Below are positions 1 through 6,163 of a DNA stretch of 9,635 nucleotides, in pieces. A program made the position numbers and the translations under genes. Source of the stretch: JABCPE02 sp963521545 (GTDB lineage: Bacteria > Bacteroidota > Bacteroidia > Flavobacteriales > Weeksellaceae); NCBI GenBank assembly GCA_963521545.1, contig CAUQVP010000070.1, forward strand, positions 1 through 9,635, read 5' to 3'. The stretch's first letter is position 1. Each line of letters starts with the position of its first letter. The notes beneath the pieces were generated by a model that saw only the letters and a program-made list of their open reading frames with translations, made no database searches and was not told where the DNA came from.

Positions 1-2
1 TG

Positions 3-56
3 GTTTCTGTGGGGCCAGAGCGTTCGCAGAATATTATAAGAAAAGAAATTTTTTAG
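3..56 (+). CDS. possible 3' end of an unidentified upstream gene
   Basis: The first 59 bases are relatively GC-rich and look like the tail of a coding region cut by the window edge. The most natural reading is the frame ending in TAG at 54-56, with C-terminal residues VSVGPERSQNIIRKEIF. It stops three bases before the ATG of the next gene and in the same frame. A second reading, ending in TAA at 37-39 (WFLWGQSVRRIL), cannot be excluded. Neither tail is recognised. If real, the gene probably shares a transcript with the transferase that follows. Confidence 0.3.
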   Translation, partial: VSVGPERSQNIIRKEIF

Positions 57-59
57 AAA

Positions 60-1586
60 ATGTTTTCAAAGAAAAGTGTACTTATTTACATTATAATTGG
101 TTGGTTCTTATATGTGGTAGGATTTCTTTCATCTTTCCCATATTTGTTAGATTTTGAAAGGAGCAAAGTTGCAATGATAGATACAACAAGGAATATTATA
201 GAGTATTCTTTGATGTTTTTATCAATTTTGAGCTTTTGTATTGTATTTTTAAGAAAAAATAAATTTTTAAGAAGCGTAGCTTACTTGCTGTTACTTTTAT
301 TGAGTCTTAATTTCATGCTTTCTGCTTCTTGTTTTTTTATTTATAAACAAGGATTTAATGTTGGGATGACCCTCAGTGTGTTGGAGACAAATGTTTCTGA
401 AAGTCTCAGTATGGTCAAGACATTAATTTTACCAATTATTGCTACAATTATATTCTATATTATTTTGTTACTTATCTTTACTGGAGGAAGTAAGATCATA
501 GACAAAAATTTCATAAAAAATAAAATCTTGATTATTTTTTCTTTCTTATGGCTTATTTTCCCAATTTTATTTTTTATTAAACATAAATATATAAGTAATA
601 AAGGTGGAGGTTTGATGGTAAAAAATGCAATATACCATTATTCAGATTTTATCGCGGCACAAGTATTGAAAAAAGATATAGATGGAATAATAAATACAAA
701 AGTTAACTATAATTTAATAAACACAGGCGAACAGCCTATAGAAAATATTGTAGTTCTTGTAGGTGAATCTGTAAGGAAGCAAAATATGTCTCTATATGGC
801 TATCAGAGAGAAACTACACCTAATGAAGCTGCTGAGAGAGACAATATGTTGCTTTATCAGAATGCATATTCTCCAGCAGCTATTACTAATATGTCTGTTC
901 CTATAGTTTTAAGTAATATTGATATTAATAATTATCAGAAAGAATTAAAAAAACTTGGTGATAATATTGTAAATGCTGCTAACCACTCGGGTTATAATAC
1001 TTTCTGGTACAGTACACAAGGAGGAGCTCATGGAATTACAGCCATTGCTACTTATTCTAAAAATAAAAAATTCCTCAATGGATATGATGAAGCTGTAATC
1101 CCATATTTAAAAGAAGCTTTAAAAGATTCTTCTCCTAAAAAACTGATAGTCCTCCATATCAATGGAAGCCACCCTTATGCATGTGACAAATACCCTCCTA
1201 AAGAAGCTGTATGGGAGGGAGGAATAGATGAATGTTATGATAATTCTATAAGGTATACAGATAAAATTATTGGACAAATTTTTGAGCTGCTTAAGAATAA
1301 AAATTCTGCTTTAGTCTATTTTTCTGACCATGGACAGATTAAAGAAAACGAAATTTATAAACATGGTGATTATAGAGAAGCTGTGCAAGTGCCTTATTTT
1401 GTGTGGTTTTCTCCATCTATAAAAACGGATAAAAAAGGACAAAAAATAGAGGAGTCAACTTCTATTACAACAGTTTATTCTAAAGTTTTAGAGCTTATGG
1501 GAACAAAGAACCCTAAAACAGTGGACAACACGGGAAAATATTTAAGATTAGACTTAAATGCCATAAAATATGATGATTTGAAATAA
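60..1586 (+). CDS. phosphoethanolamine transferase-like inner-membrane enzyme (EptA/MCR family)
   Basis: This 508-aa protein has the layout of lipid A phosphoethanolamine transferases. About five N-terminal membrane helices (near 7-27, 46-64, 71-94, 121-141, 154-173) precede a periplasmic alkaline-phosphatase/sulfatase-fold domain. Seen directly: the metal-binding motif VLVGESVRK (E236) followed by LYGYQRETTPN, the nucleophile motif ITNMSVP with T276, GSHPY (H371), YDNSIRYTD, FSDHG (D423, H424) and KHGDY (H435). These match MCR-1 E246, T285, H395, D465, H466 and H478 in order and spacing. The family moves phosphoethanolamine from phosphatidylethanolamine to lipid A or another surface glycan and often lowers polymyxin susceptibility; the acceptor here is inferred. 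The catalytic domain has only two cysteines (C375, C392), fewer than EptA or MCR. The ATG is the first plausible start and the first helix begins at once. glyA follows after 32 bases. Confidence 0.85.
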   Translation: MFSKKSVLIYIIIGWFLYVVGFLSSFPYLLDFERSKVAMIDTTRNIIEYSLMFLSILSFCIVFLRKNKFLRSVAYLLLLLLSLNFMLSASCFFIYKQGFNVGMTLSVLETNVSESLSMVKTLILPIIATIIFYIILLLIFTGGSKIIDKNFIKNKILIIFSFLWLIFPILFFIKHKYISNKGGGLMVKNAIYHYSDFIAAQVLKKDIDGIINTKVNYNLINTGEQPIENIVVLVGESVRKQNMSLYGYQRETTPNEAAERDNMLLYQNAYSPAAITNMSVPIVLSNIDINNYQKELKKLGDNIVNAANHSGYNTFWYSTQGGAHGITAIATYSKNKKFLNGYDEAVIPYLKEALKDSSPKKLIVLHINGSHPYACDKYPPKEAVWEGGIDECYDNSIRYTDKIIGQIFELLKNKNSALVYFSDHGQIKENEIYKHGDYREAVQVPYFVWFSPSIKTDKKGQKIEESTSITTVYSKVLELMGTKNPKTVDNTGKYLRLDLNAIKYDDLK

Positions 1587-1594
1587 ATTTTAAT

Positions 1595-1602
1595 TAAATT
1601 TG
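1595..1602 (+). promoter_or_regulatory. possible -7 promoter box ahead of glyA
   Basis: TAAATTTG fits the Bacteroidota -7 consensus TAnnTTTG and lies 16 bases before the glyA ATG. The nearest upstream TTTG (1577-1580) leaves a spacer of only 14 bases, shorter than the usual 17-23. The match may be chance in AT-rich DNA. Without it, glyA would be read from the promoter of the transferase gene. Confidence 0.25.
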
Positions 1603-1618
1603 ACAAAAAATTATTCCA

Positions 1619-2887
1619 ATGCAAGATATTATTTTTGAATTAATCGAAAAAGAAAGACAAAGACAAACGAATGGTATAGAGCTTATTGCTTCTGAGAATT
1701 TCGTTTCTGATGATGTTATGAAAGCTATGGGCAGCGTTCTTACGAACAAATACGCAGAAGGCTACCCAGGGCGAAGATATTATGGTGGCTGCGAAGTTGT
1801 GGATGAAGTGGAACAACTAGCCATCGATAGAGCAAAACAGCTTTTTGGGGTGGACTATGTGAATGTGCAGCCACACTCTGGTTCTCAGGCAAATGCAGCG
1901 GTATATTTGGCTGTGCTGAAACCTGGCGACACAGTACTGGGAATGGACTTGTCTATGGGAGGACACCTTACACATGGTTCACATGTTAATTTCTCTGGAA
2001 TCAACTTTAGACCTGTATTTTATGGTGTTGAAAGGGAGTCGGGGAGAATAGATTATGAGCAAATGAGACAAGTTGCTTTAAAAGAAAAACCAAAAATGAT
2101 AATCGCTGGATTTTCAGCTTATTCCAGAGATTTAGACTATGCTAAATTTCGTGAAGTAGCAGATGAAGTAGGAGCTACACTTTGGGCAGATATCGCTCAC
2201 CCAGCGGGGCTTATCGCTAAAAAGTTATTAAATTCGCCTTTTGAACATTGTCATATCGTTACTACAACGACTCACAAAACCCTGAGAGGGCCGAGAGGAG
2301 GGATGATTATGCTTGGAAAAGATTATGAAAATCCATACGGACACAAGACGCCAAAAGGAGAAACTAAAATGATGAGTGCCGTTCTGGATGGTGCTGTATT
2401 CCCAGGGATTCAGGGAGGGCCGCTGGAACATGTAATCGCTGGTAAGGCGGTGGCTTATGGCGAGGCGCTTGACCAAAAATTTGAGGTGTATGCGAAGCAA
2501 GTTATTGCAAATTCCCAAGCATTGGCTAAAGCTATGATAGACAGAGGTTTTGACATTGTAAGTGGTGGAACGGATAACCACCTGATGCTCATTGACCTAA
2601 GAAACAAGGGAGTAAATGGAAAAGAAACTGAAAAAGCCTTAGTAAAAGCAGATATCACTTGTAACAAAAATATGGTTCCATACGATGACAAATCGCCATT
2701 TATCACTTCGGGGATTAGATTAGGAACTGCGGCGGTAACGACTCGTGGACTGAAAGAGGCTGATATGCCAGTTATCGCGGATTTGATAGACGAAGTTGTA
2801 AAGAATATCAATGATGAAAAAGTCCTAGATGCAGTAAAAGTCAAAGTAAATGACCTGATGAAGGGAAGAGCATTGTTTAATGCATAA
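1619..2887 (+). CDS. glyA: serine hydroxymethyltransferase
   Basis: GlyA is a cytoplasmic PLP enzyme that interconverts serine plus tetrahydrofolate with glycine plus 5,10-methylene-tetrahydrofolate, the main source of one-carbon units. The 422-aa length is close to E. coli GlyA. Diagnostic segments are IELIASENFVS, LTNKYAEGYPGRRYYGG, VQPHSGSQAN, GGHLTHG, WADIAHPAG (D191, H194), the PLP-lysine motif TTTTHKTLRGPRGG (K220), VFPGIQGGP, VSGGTDNHL and TSGIRLGT (R367, carboxylate binding). All expected active-site residues are present. Between GPRGG and VFPG the chain is about a dozen residues longer than in E. coli (roughly 232-256), which I recall as common in Bacteroidota SHMTs. The start fits because the family's first helix begins at once (MQDIIFELIEKERQRQ). 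No Shine-Dalgarno sequence is visible. Its base composition is clearly less AT-rich than the preceding gene. Confidence 0.98.
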   Translation: MQDIIFELIEKERQRQTNGIELIASENFVSDDVMKAMGSVLTNKYAEGYPGRRYYGGCEVVDEVEQLAIDRAKQLFGVDYVNVQPHSGSQANAAVYLAVLKPGDTVLGMDLSMGGHLTHGSHVNFSGINFRPVFYGVERESGRIDYEQMRQVALKEKPKMIIAGFSAYSRDLDYAKFREVADEVGATLWADIAHPAGLIAKKLLNSPFEHCHIVTTTTHKTLRGPRGGMIMLGKDYENPYGHKTPKGETKMMSAVLDGAVFPGIQGGPLEHVIAGKAVAYGEALDQKFEVYAKQVIANSQALAKAMIDRGFDIVSGGTDNHLMLIDLRNKGVNGKETEKALVKADITCNKNMVPYDDKSPFITSGIRLGTAAVTTRGLKEADMPVIADLIDEVVKNINDEKVLDAVKVKVNDLMKGRALFNA

Positions 2888-2918
2888 AATCATTTTTAAT
2901 CATCATTAAAATTTTAAT

Positions 2919-2952
2919 TTTGCCAAGGTTTTATAACTTTGGCAAAGTTTTT
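2919..2952 (+). terminator. intrinsic terminator after glyA
   Basis: The arm TTTGCCAAGG (2919-2928) pairs with CTTTGGCAAA (2937-2946), forming a 10-bp stem with one G-T wobble and an 8-base loop. A run of five T follows at 2948-2952. It lies 31 bases after the glyA stop and ends 8 bases before the recX start, so it should largely separate the two genes unless read-through is used. Confidence 0.7.
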
Positions 2953-2960
2953 AAGTAGAT

Positions 2961-3428
2961 ATGGAAGAAAAAAGAAAATCGTACACTTTTGAGGAGATTA
3001 AACAAAAACTGGTGAATTACTGCATTTATCAAGACCGCTGCCATCAGGAAGTGGAACAAAAAATGCAGGATTTTCTGCTGATTCCAGAGGCTAAAGATGA
3101 GATAATACTTTATCTAATCAATGAAAATTACCTCAATGAAGAGCGATTTGCCCGAAGCTACATCAGAGGAAAATTTTACCTAAAAAACTGGGGTAGGATA
3201 AAAATAAAAAATCACCTAAAATTCAAAGGAATTTCCGAAAAACTCATCAATAAATGTATGGACGAGATAGATGAAGCCGATTATCAAAAAACCATAGAAA
3301 AGCTGTATAATGCCTATTTCTCCGAGCAGAAAGGTTTAAAAAACTATCAAAAAGCCATGAAAACAGTACGCTATCTCATATCAAAAGGCTATGAGTATGA
3401 GCTGATTAGGGAAGTGGTGCAGGAATAA
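2961..3428 (+). CDS. recX: RecX-family regulatory protein
   Basis: This 155-aa, highly charged, all-helical protein fits RecX, a cytoplasmic modulator that binds RecA filaments and restrains strand exchange. It shows the family's three tandem three-helix repeats. The first begins TFEEIKQKLVNYCIYQDRC (residues 9-27). The most conserved segment is YLNEERFARSYIRG, then KNWGRIKIKNHLKFKGIS (57-92). The last repeat is KAMKTVRYLISKGYEYELI (131-149). Length is typical of the family. recA is not in this window, so any coupling with it is not visible here. The start lies only 8 bases after the T-run of the glyA terminator, so the gene either relies on read-through or has a start signal inside that hairpin. 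A strong hairpin follows 11 bases after the stop codon. Confidence 0.9.
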   Translation: MEEKRKSYTFEEIKQKLVNYCIYQDRCHQEVEQKMQDFLLIPEAKDEIILYLINENYLNEERFARSYIRGKFYLKNWGRIKIKNHLKFKGISEKLINKCMDEIDEADYQKTIEKLYNAYFSEQKGLKNYQKAMKTVRYLISKGYEYELIREVVQE

Positions 3429-3439
3429 GATTTTATATA

Positions 3440-3469
3440 AAACCCCAGCCTTTTTGAGGGCTGGGGTTT
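3440..3469. terminator. bidirectional terminator between recX and the minus-strand operon
   Basis: The arms AAACCCCAGCC (3440-3450) and GGCTGGGGTTT (3459-3469) pair perfectly over 11 bp around an 8-base loop. On the + strand a T-rich tail follows; on the - strand the stem runs into TTTTATAT. The hairpin sits between two convergent genes (stop codons ending at 3428 and beginning at 3478) and can serve both. It is one of the most GC-rich short stretches in the window. Confidence 0.9.
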
Positions 3470-3477
3470 GGATTTAA

Positions 3478-4101
3478 TTATTTCAAAGATTTTACTTTGT
3501 TGAGATGCCATTTAAGCCTTTCAAAAGAGCCATTGTCTAGTGCTCTTTGCCCTGTCAGCATACCAGAGAAAAACACAATAGTGTCCTTAAAATCAGGATT
3601 ATTAATGATTCTATAAGTGCCTATAGTGTCATCAAACTCAAGTTCAAAATTCATTATATCACTTTTAAATAAATCTCTTGCAAAAGTATCGCAGACTACG
3701 ATAATTTCAGGATTTATTTTTTTGATGATTTCTTTTGAAATTTCCAATTGTTGTTTGATAAAGTCAGGTTCTTTATTGTAAAAATCTTTAACACTTTGAT
3801 GTTTAGTTTCTCTAATATATAAGAGATCAAGAAAAGTCCAATCATTTTTGTTTTCTACAAGAAGAGGAAATTTTTTGAAATAAGGATGGTCGCTACTAGC
3901 TGCATCAAAACTTTTATAATATTCTTCTTTTTTTGCTCGCTTTTCATTAAAGGAAGGATTTAATCCTATAAACAATACTTTTCTTCCTGTGTGGAACTGC
4001 GAATAAACATATTTTCTGTTGATAATTTTTTGTAGTTCAGGGTCTTGGGATTTGTAATTCTCAAATAAGTTTTTGATTTTTTCTTCGTAAATTTTATACA
4101 T
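3478..4101 (-). CDS. uracil-DNA glycosylase-fold-like protein of unknown specificity
   Basis: This 207-aa protein has no signal peptide or membrane helix. Parts resemble the uracil-DNA glycosylase superfamily. VLFIGLNPSFNEKR (residues 42-55) looks like the first motif (compare the GINPG of Mug). DWTFLDLLYIRETKHQSV (87-104) sits where the strand and loop after motif I lie. INPEIIVVCDTFARDLF (129-145) resembles the central 'P-x-vivalG-x-x-A' strand. The C-terminal segment FFSGMLTGQRALDNGSFERL (177-196) stands where the HPS-type leucine-loop motif is expected but has no His-Pro-Ser. The likeness is therefore to the fold; activity on uracil or a mismatch is not shown, and it may act on another nucleic acid or be inactive. 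It is the last gene of the minus-strand series, 70 bases after the repeat gene, and ends at a bidirectional terminator. The gap before it carries a copied gene tail. Confidence 0.65.
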   Translation of the reverse strand: MYKIYEEKIKNLFENYKSQDPELQKIINRKYVYSQFHTGRKVLFIGLNPSFNEKRAKKEEYYKSFDAASSDHPYFKKFPLLVENKNDWTFLDLLYIRETKHQSVKDFYNKEPDFIKQQLEISKEIIKKINPEIIVVCDTFARDLFKSDIMNFELEFDDTIGTYRIINNPDFKDTIVFFSGMLTGQRALDNGSFERLKWHLNKVKSLK

Positions 4102-4111
4102 AATTCTATAA

Positions 4112-4150
4112 TTTTTAATTGTAATATTCTATTTCAAATCGTTGCGCACC
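4112..4150 (-). repeat. direct repeat copy A: displaced tail of the YD-repeat gene
   Basis: Bases 4112-4150 align without gaps to 4553-4591, with 35 of 39 positions identical. In copy B this is the 3' end of the YD-repeat gene plus its trailer. On the - strand copy A reads GAQRFEIEYYN followed by TAA (4115-4117), against GMQRSEIEYYN in the intact gene. It is in frame with the 18-residue-repeat gene but lies beyond that gene's own stop, so it is a silent remnant. Similarity continues a few bases past the stop (a TATAA plus T-run, with a one-T difference). Confidence 0.85.
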
Positions 4151-4171
4151 TAATGAGCTTTCTATTAAAAT

Positions 4172-4543
4172 TTAAATGATTGCTATTAGTGAATATAATT
4201 GGTCTCTAGTTAAAGAACCATCAATATAGTATTTTACATCTCCAAATTTGCTTTTTTCTCTAATTTCAGAGCCTTTTATACAATATCTTACATTTCCAAA
4301 TTTACTATTGTCTTTCACTTCTGTACCATCAAAAAAGTATCTCACATTACCAAACTTACTTTTTTCTTTTATTTCGTTTCCATCCAAATAGAAATAGGTG
4401 TTTCCAAATTTGCTTTTTTCTTTTACTTGGTTACCATCAATATAGAAAAGGGTTTTTCCAAATTTACTTTTTTCCTTAATTTCATTATTATCAATGTAGA
4501 AAATAGTATTTCCAAATTTACTTTTTTCTTTTATTTCTGCCAT
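4172..4543 (-). CDS. tandem 18-residue-repeat protein (beta-flower/propeller-like)
   Basis: This 123-aa protein is built almost entirely of six tandem units of exactly 18 residues (residues 3-110) and ends with LTRDQLYSLIAII. The unit reads EIKEKSKFGNTIFYIDGN with small variation. SKFG is kept in all six copies, and an aromatic-rich strand and a (D/N)G turn recur. Such short beta-hairpin repeats should close into a small all-beta ring. From memory they resemble proteins annotated as 'beta-flower' in Bacteroidota and Firmicutes, but I cannot test this. There is no signal peptide, so it is probably cytoplasmic. No catalytic residues are evident; a binding role is possible. It follows the YD-repeat gene by 12 bases, so the two are probably co-transcribed, and is bracketed by copies of that gene's tail. 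Confidence 0.85.
   Translation of the reverse strand: MAEIKEKSKFGNTIFYIDNNEIKEKSKFGKTLFYIDGNQVKEKSKFGNTYFYLDGNEIKEKSKFGNVRYFFDGTEVKDNSKFGNVRYCIKGSEIREKSKFGDVKYYIDGSLTRDQLYSLIAII
4214..4537 (-). repeat. six tandem 54-bp coding repeats
   Basis: Six in-frame 54-bp units lie at 4484-4537, 4430-4483, 4376-4429, 4322-4375, 4268-4321 and 4214-4267. Each encodes one 18-residue repeat. At DNA level each carries a close variant of CCAAATTTACTTTTTTC on the + strand. Units 1-3 are closest to each other, and units 4-6 (VRYFFDGT, VRYCIKGS, VKYYIDGS) form a second group. This suggests growth by internal duplication, and copy number could vary between strains. Confidence 0.9.
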
Positions 4544-4552
4544 TTTTATAAT

Positions 4553-4591
4553 TTTTTAATTGTAATATTCTATTTCAGATCGTTGCATGCC
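4553..4591 (-). repeat. direct repeat copy B: native tail of the YD-repeat gene
   Basis: This is the intact partner of the copy at 4112-4150. It holds the last 11 codons of the YD-repeat gene (GMQRSEIEYYN), its TAA stop and a few trailing bases. The two copies have the same orientation with a 441-base offset, and exactly one gene lies between them. Recombination between them would remove the 18-residue-repeat gene and restore an intact YD-gene tail. Confidence 0.85.
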
Positions 4592-5488
4592 TATAAGTTC
4601 TCCATTTACGCAGGTTGTTTGGTGTATCATATTTCCATATTCATCATAAACCTGCTTGATATTGAAAATATCTGTTTTTGAGCCATTTTCATCATATTCT
4701 TGGAAAATCACATCAGTGATGTTTCCATTGGTGTATTTTATATTTGTTGTCTTTGTTAGCACATCACCATTGAAATTTTCTTTGTATTCACTGATGATTT
4801 CTTTTTTTTCATTATATTCATACTTACATATTTCTTTTGTGGTATGATGTTTTGAGTATTCTATTATTTCTACCTTGTTATGCTGGTCATCATATTTTAT
4901 AGTTCTTTTCGTTCCACCAAGGTCATAATCAATAGAAGTATCACGCTCTCGAAAAGAAATATTATGAGATTCCTCTATCATATCATTGTTTTCATCATAT
5001 TTGGCGCAAATTTTATGATGTACAAATTCTATCATTTCATCCAAAATCTCTCCACATTCATTAGAGTACTCATATATGGAGCATTCTGTCTTATTTCCTC
5101 GTTCATCGTATTGATATGAAACTTGTTTTGGATGAATATTTTCTTTATCACAAGCATTCTCTTCTACAAGTCTTCCTTTATCATCATAGGAATATATTGT
5201 TTTATAGGTATAATCATCTGTCAAAGGATGTTGGGAATCTCCATTTCTCTCATACTTTTCAGTTAGTTTTCTTTCTTTGTCATAGATATAGCTTGTTGTT
5301 TCTGTGGTATATTCACTTTGGTCATCAGACCAACATCTATGTTTTTCCTCCAAAATATTTCCATTTTGGTCATAGTGGAAGGTGTATTCATTAGTCAGAA
5401 TTTCTATGGTTTTTCCATTTTCCGTTTCCACTATAAAATCCTTTTTGCAGATGTTTTTTATTTTTTTAGTTTTGTCATTTTTATTCAT
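4556..5488 (-). CDS. orphan YD-repeat (RHS-like) protein, cytoplasmic
   Basis: This 310-aa protein consists largely of YD-type repeats with the core 'Y-x-YD-x-x-G-x-x-x-E'. Clear units are YTFHYDQNGNILEE (35-48), YIYDKERKLTEK (67-78), YSYDDKGRLVEE (99-110), YQYDERGNKTEC (125-136), KYDENNDMIEE (163-173), IKYDDQHNKVEI (197-208), YEYNEKKEIISE (223-234), EYDENGSKTD (264-273) and VYDEYGNMIHQ (280-290). Such repeats form the shell of Rhs/YD toxins. Here there is no signal peptide, no conserved Rhs core-end motif (PxxxxDPxGL) and no toxin domain, so this is not a full Rhs toxin. It could be a binding, carrier or immunity-type protein; its role is unknown. It starts 8 bases after the 65-aa gene and is followed by the 18-residue-repeat gene. 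Its last 11 codons are duplicated further downstream. Confidence 0.8.
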   Translation of the reverse strand: MNKNDKTKKIKNICKKDFIVETENGKTIEILTNEYTFHYDQNGNILEEKHRCWSDDQSEYTTETTSYIYDKERKLTEKYERNGDSQHPLTDDYTYKTIYSYDDKGRLVEENACDKENIHPKQVSYQYDERGNKTECSIYEYSNECGEILDEMIEFVHHKICAKYDENNDMIEESHNISFRERDTSIDYDLGGTKRTIKYDDQHNKVEIIEYSKHHTTKEICKYEYNEKKEIISEYKENFNGDVLTKTTNIKYTNGNITDVIFQEYDENGSKTDIFNIKQVYDEYGNMIHQTTCVNGELIGMQRSEIEYYN

Positions 5489-5496
5489 AAATTAGA

Positions 5497-5694
5497 TTAA
5501 CTCAGTTTTGTTATTATGAAATTACCTGGTGATCTGTAAGATTGAGCAGTTTGATTAAATCCAAGTCTTTTTATTTCTTCTTCAATGTCTAACATATTGG
5601 GAGCATGAAGGTTTCCTTTTGATAAAACAATAAATTCATAGCCTTTAGGCATATTTCCATATTGTCTAGGAGCTTTTAATTTGTAGCGGAACAT
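5497..5694 (-). CDS. small conserved-looking hypothetical protein (65 aa)
   Basis: This is a compact soluble protein of 65 residues with no signal peptide or membrane helix. It has the look of a real folded domain: MPKGYEFIVLSKGNLHAP (15-32), a charged amphipathic helix DIEEEIKRLGFNQTAQSY (36-53) and a closing strand SPGNFIITKL (55-64). I have a faint memory of similar small Bacteroidota proteins with 'P-x-GYEF ... I-x-x-LGF ... S-GNF', but cannot name a family or function. It stands between the two secreted proteins and the YD-repeat gene, 40 bases after the former and 8 bases before the latter. The tight spacing and same strand suggest co-expression with the YD-repeat protein. The opposite strand of this stretch offers no better reading frame. 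Confidence 0.7.
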   Translation of the reverse strand: MFRYKLKAPRQYGNMPKGYEFIVLSKGNLHAPNMLDIEEEIKRLGFNQTAQSYRSPGNFIITKLS

Positions 5695-5734
5695 ATTTTA
5701 GTAGTATTTTAAGGTTAAATATTCAGTAATATGT

Positions 5735-6151
5735 TTATTTGAAAATTGCTTTAGGTGCTCCTTGTTTTATCCATTTAGATTGAGAACCAAGCCACCAAAC
5801 ATCGGTTGAGAAAAAGCCTGCTTCTATTACTTTCCACTGACCATTAGTTTTTTTAAGAAAAGCCTCTCCATGGCAGCAATCCATCCAGTCTTCTTCCATT
5901 TGTATTTTTTTACCATCTTTTCTGAAAATTTCTGTTTCTATCCATGCATAACCATTGGAAGAGATATTGAATTTATAAGGTTTAAAGATGAATTCCTGTT
6001 TTGTTTGTTTTTTGCCCTCTTTTCTTACAGCATCTAATATTTTTTCTCTTTCTACTTTGTTTTTCGTAGTTTTATTTATATAACTTACTACACTCTGTGC
6101 AAAAGAAAAACTTGCCATGAATAGCCCTGTAATAATTGCGATTTTTTTCAT
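5735..6151 (-). CDS. small secreted protein of unknown function (138 aa)
   Basis: The N-terminus MKKIAIITGLFMASFSFAQ is a standard signal peptide, cut most likely after AQ at residue 19, so the protein is exported to the periplasm or beyond. The mature part begins with EREKILDAVRKE (34-45), then IFKPYKFNISSNGYAWIETE (55-74), DCCHGEAFLKKTNGQWKVIE (91-110) and FFSTDVWW with GAPKAIF at the end. This order (ILDALR, a strand with 'WAfv', 'LL-x-x-x-G-x-W-x-V', 'TDV-x-W', 'AP-x-x-F') reminds me of a widespread uncharacterised exported-protein family in Proteobacteria; the likeness is from memory. Adjacent cysteines C92 and C93 are unusual. It follows the other secreted protein by 12 bases. Confidence 0.75.
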   Translation of the reverse strand: MKKIAIITGLFMASFSFAQSVVSYINKTTKNKVEREKILDAVRKEGKKQTKQEFIFKPYKFNISSNGYAWIETEIFRKDGKKIQMEEDWMDCCHGEAFLKKTNGQWKVIEAGFFSTDVWWLGSQSKWIKQGAPKAIFK

Positions 6152-6163
6152 AACTCTATATAT

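Noticed and set aside
2..160. Overlapping + strand frame 2 running into the transferase gene (reading from GARAFAEYYKKRNFLEN)
   Set aside because: It would overlap about 100 bases of the transferase gene, and its translation inside that gene looks like noise. The tail ending at 54-56 is simpler.
2228..2844. Two long open frames on the - strand within glyA (2228-2581 and 2455-2844)
   Set aside because: They overlap each other and a certain glyA on the other strand, and their translations are low-complexity with no family features.
4214..4537. CRISPR-like array suggested by regular 54-bp spacing
   Set aside because: The units are contiguous with no unique spacers, keep a reading frame and encode an 18-residue repeat; this is a coding tandem repeat.
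4427..5500. Several + strand frames opposite the YD-repeat and 18-residue-repeat genes
   Set aside because: They are Phe/Ile/Tyr-rich mirror readings of an AT-rich minus-strand coding region. The - strand frames show clear protein repeats that explain the sequence.
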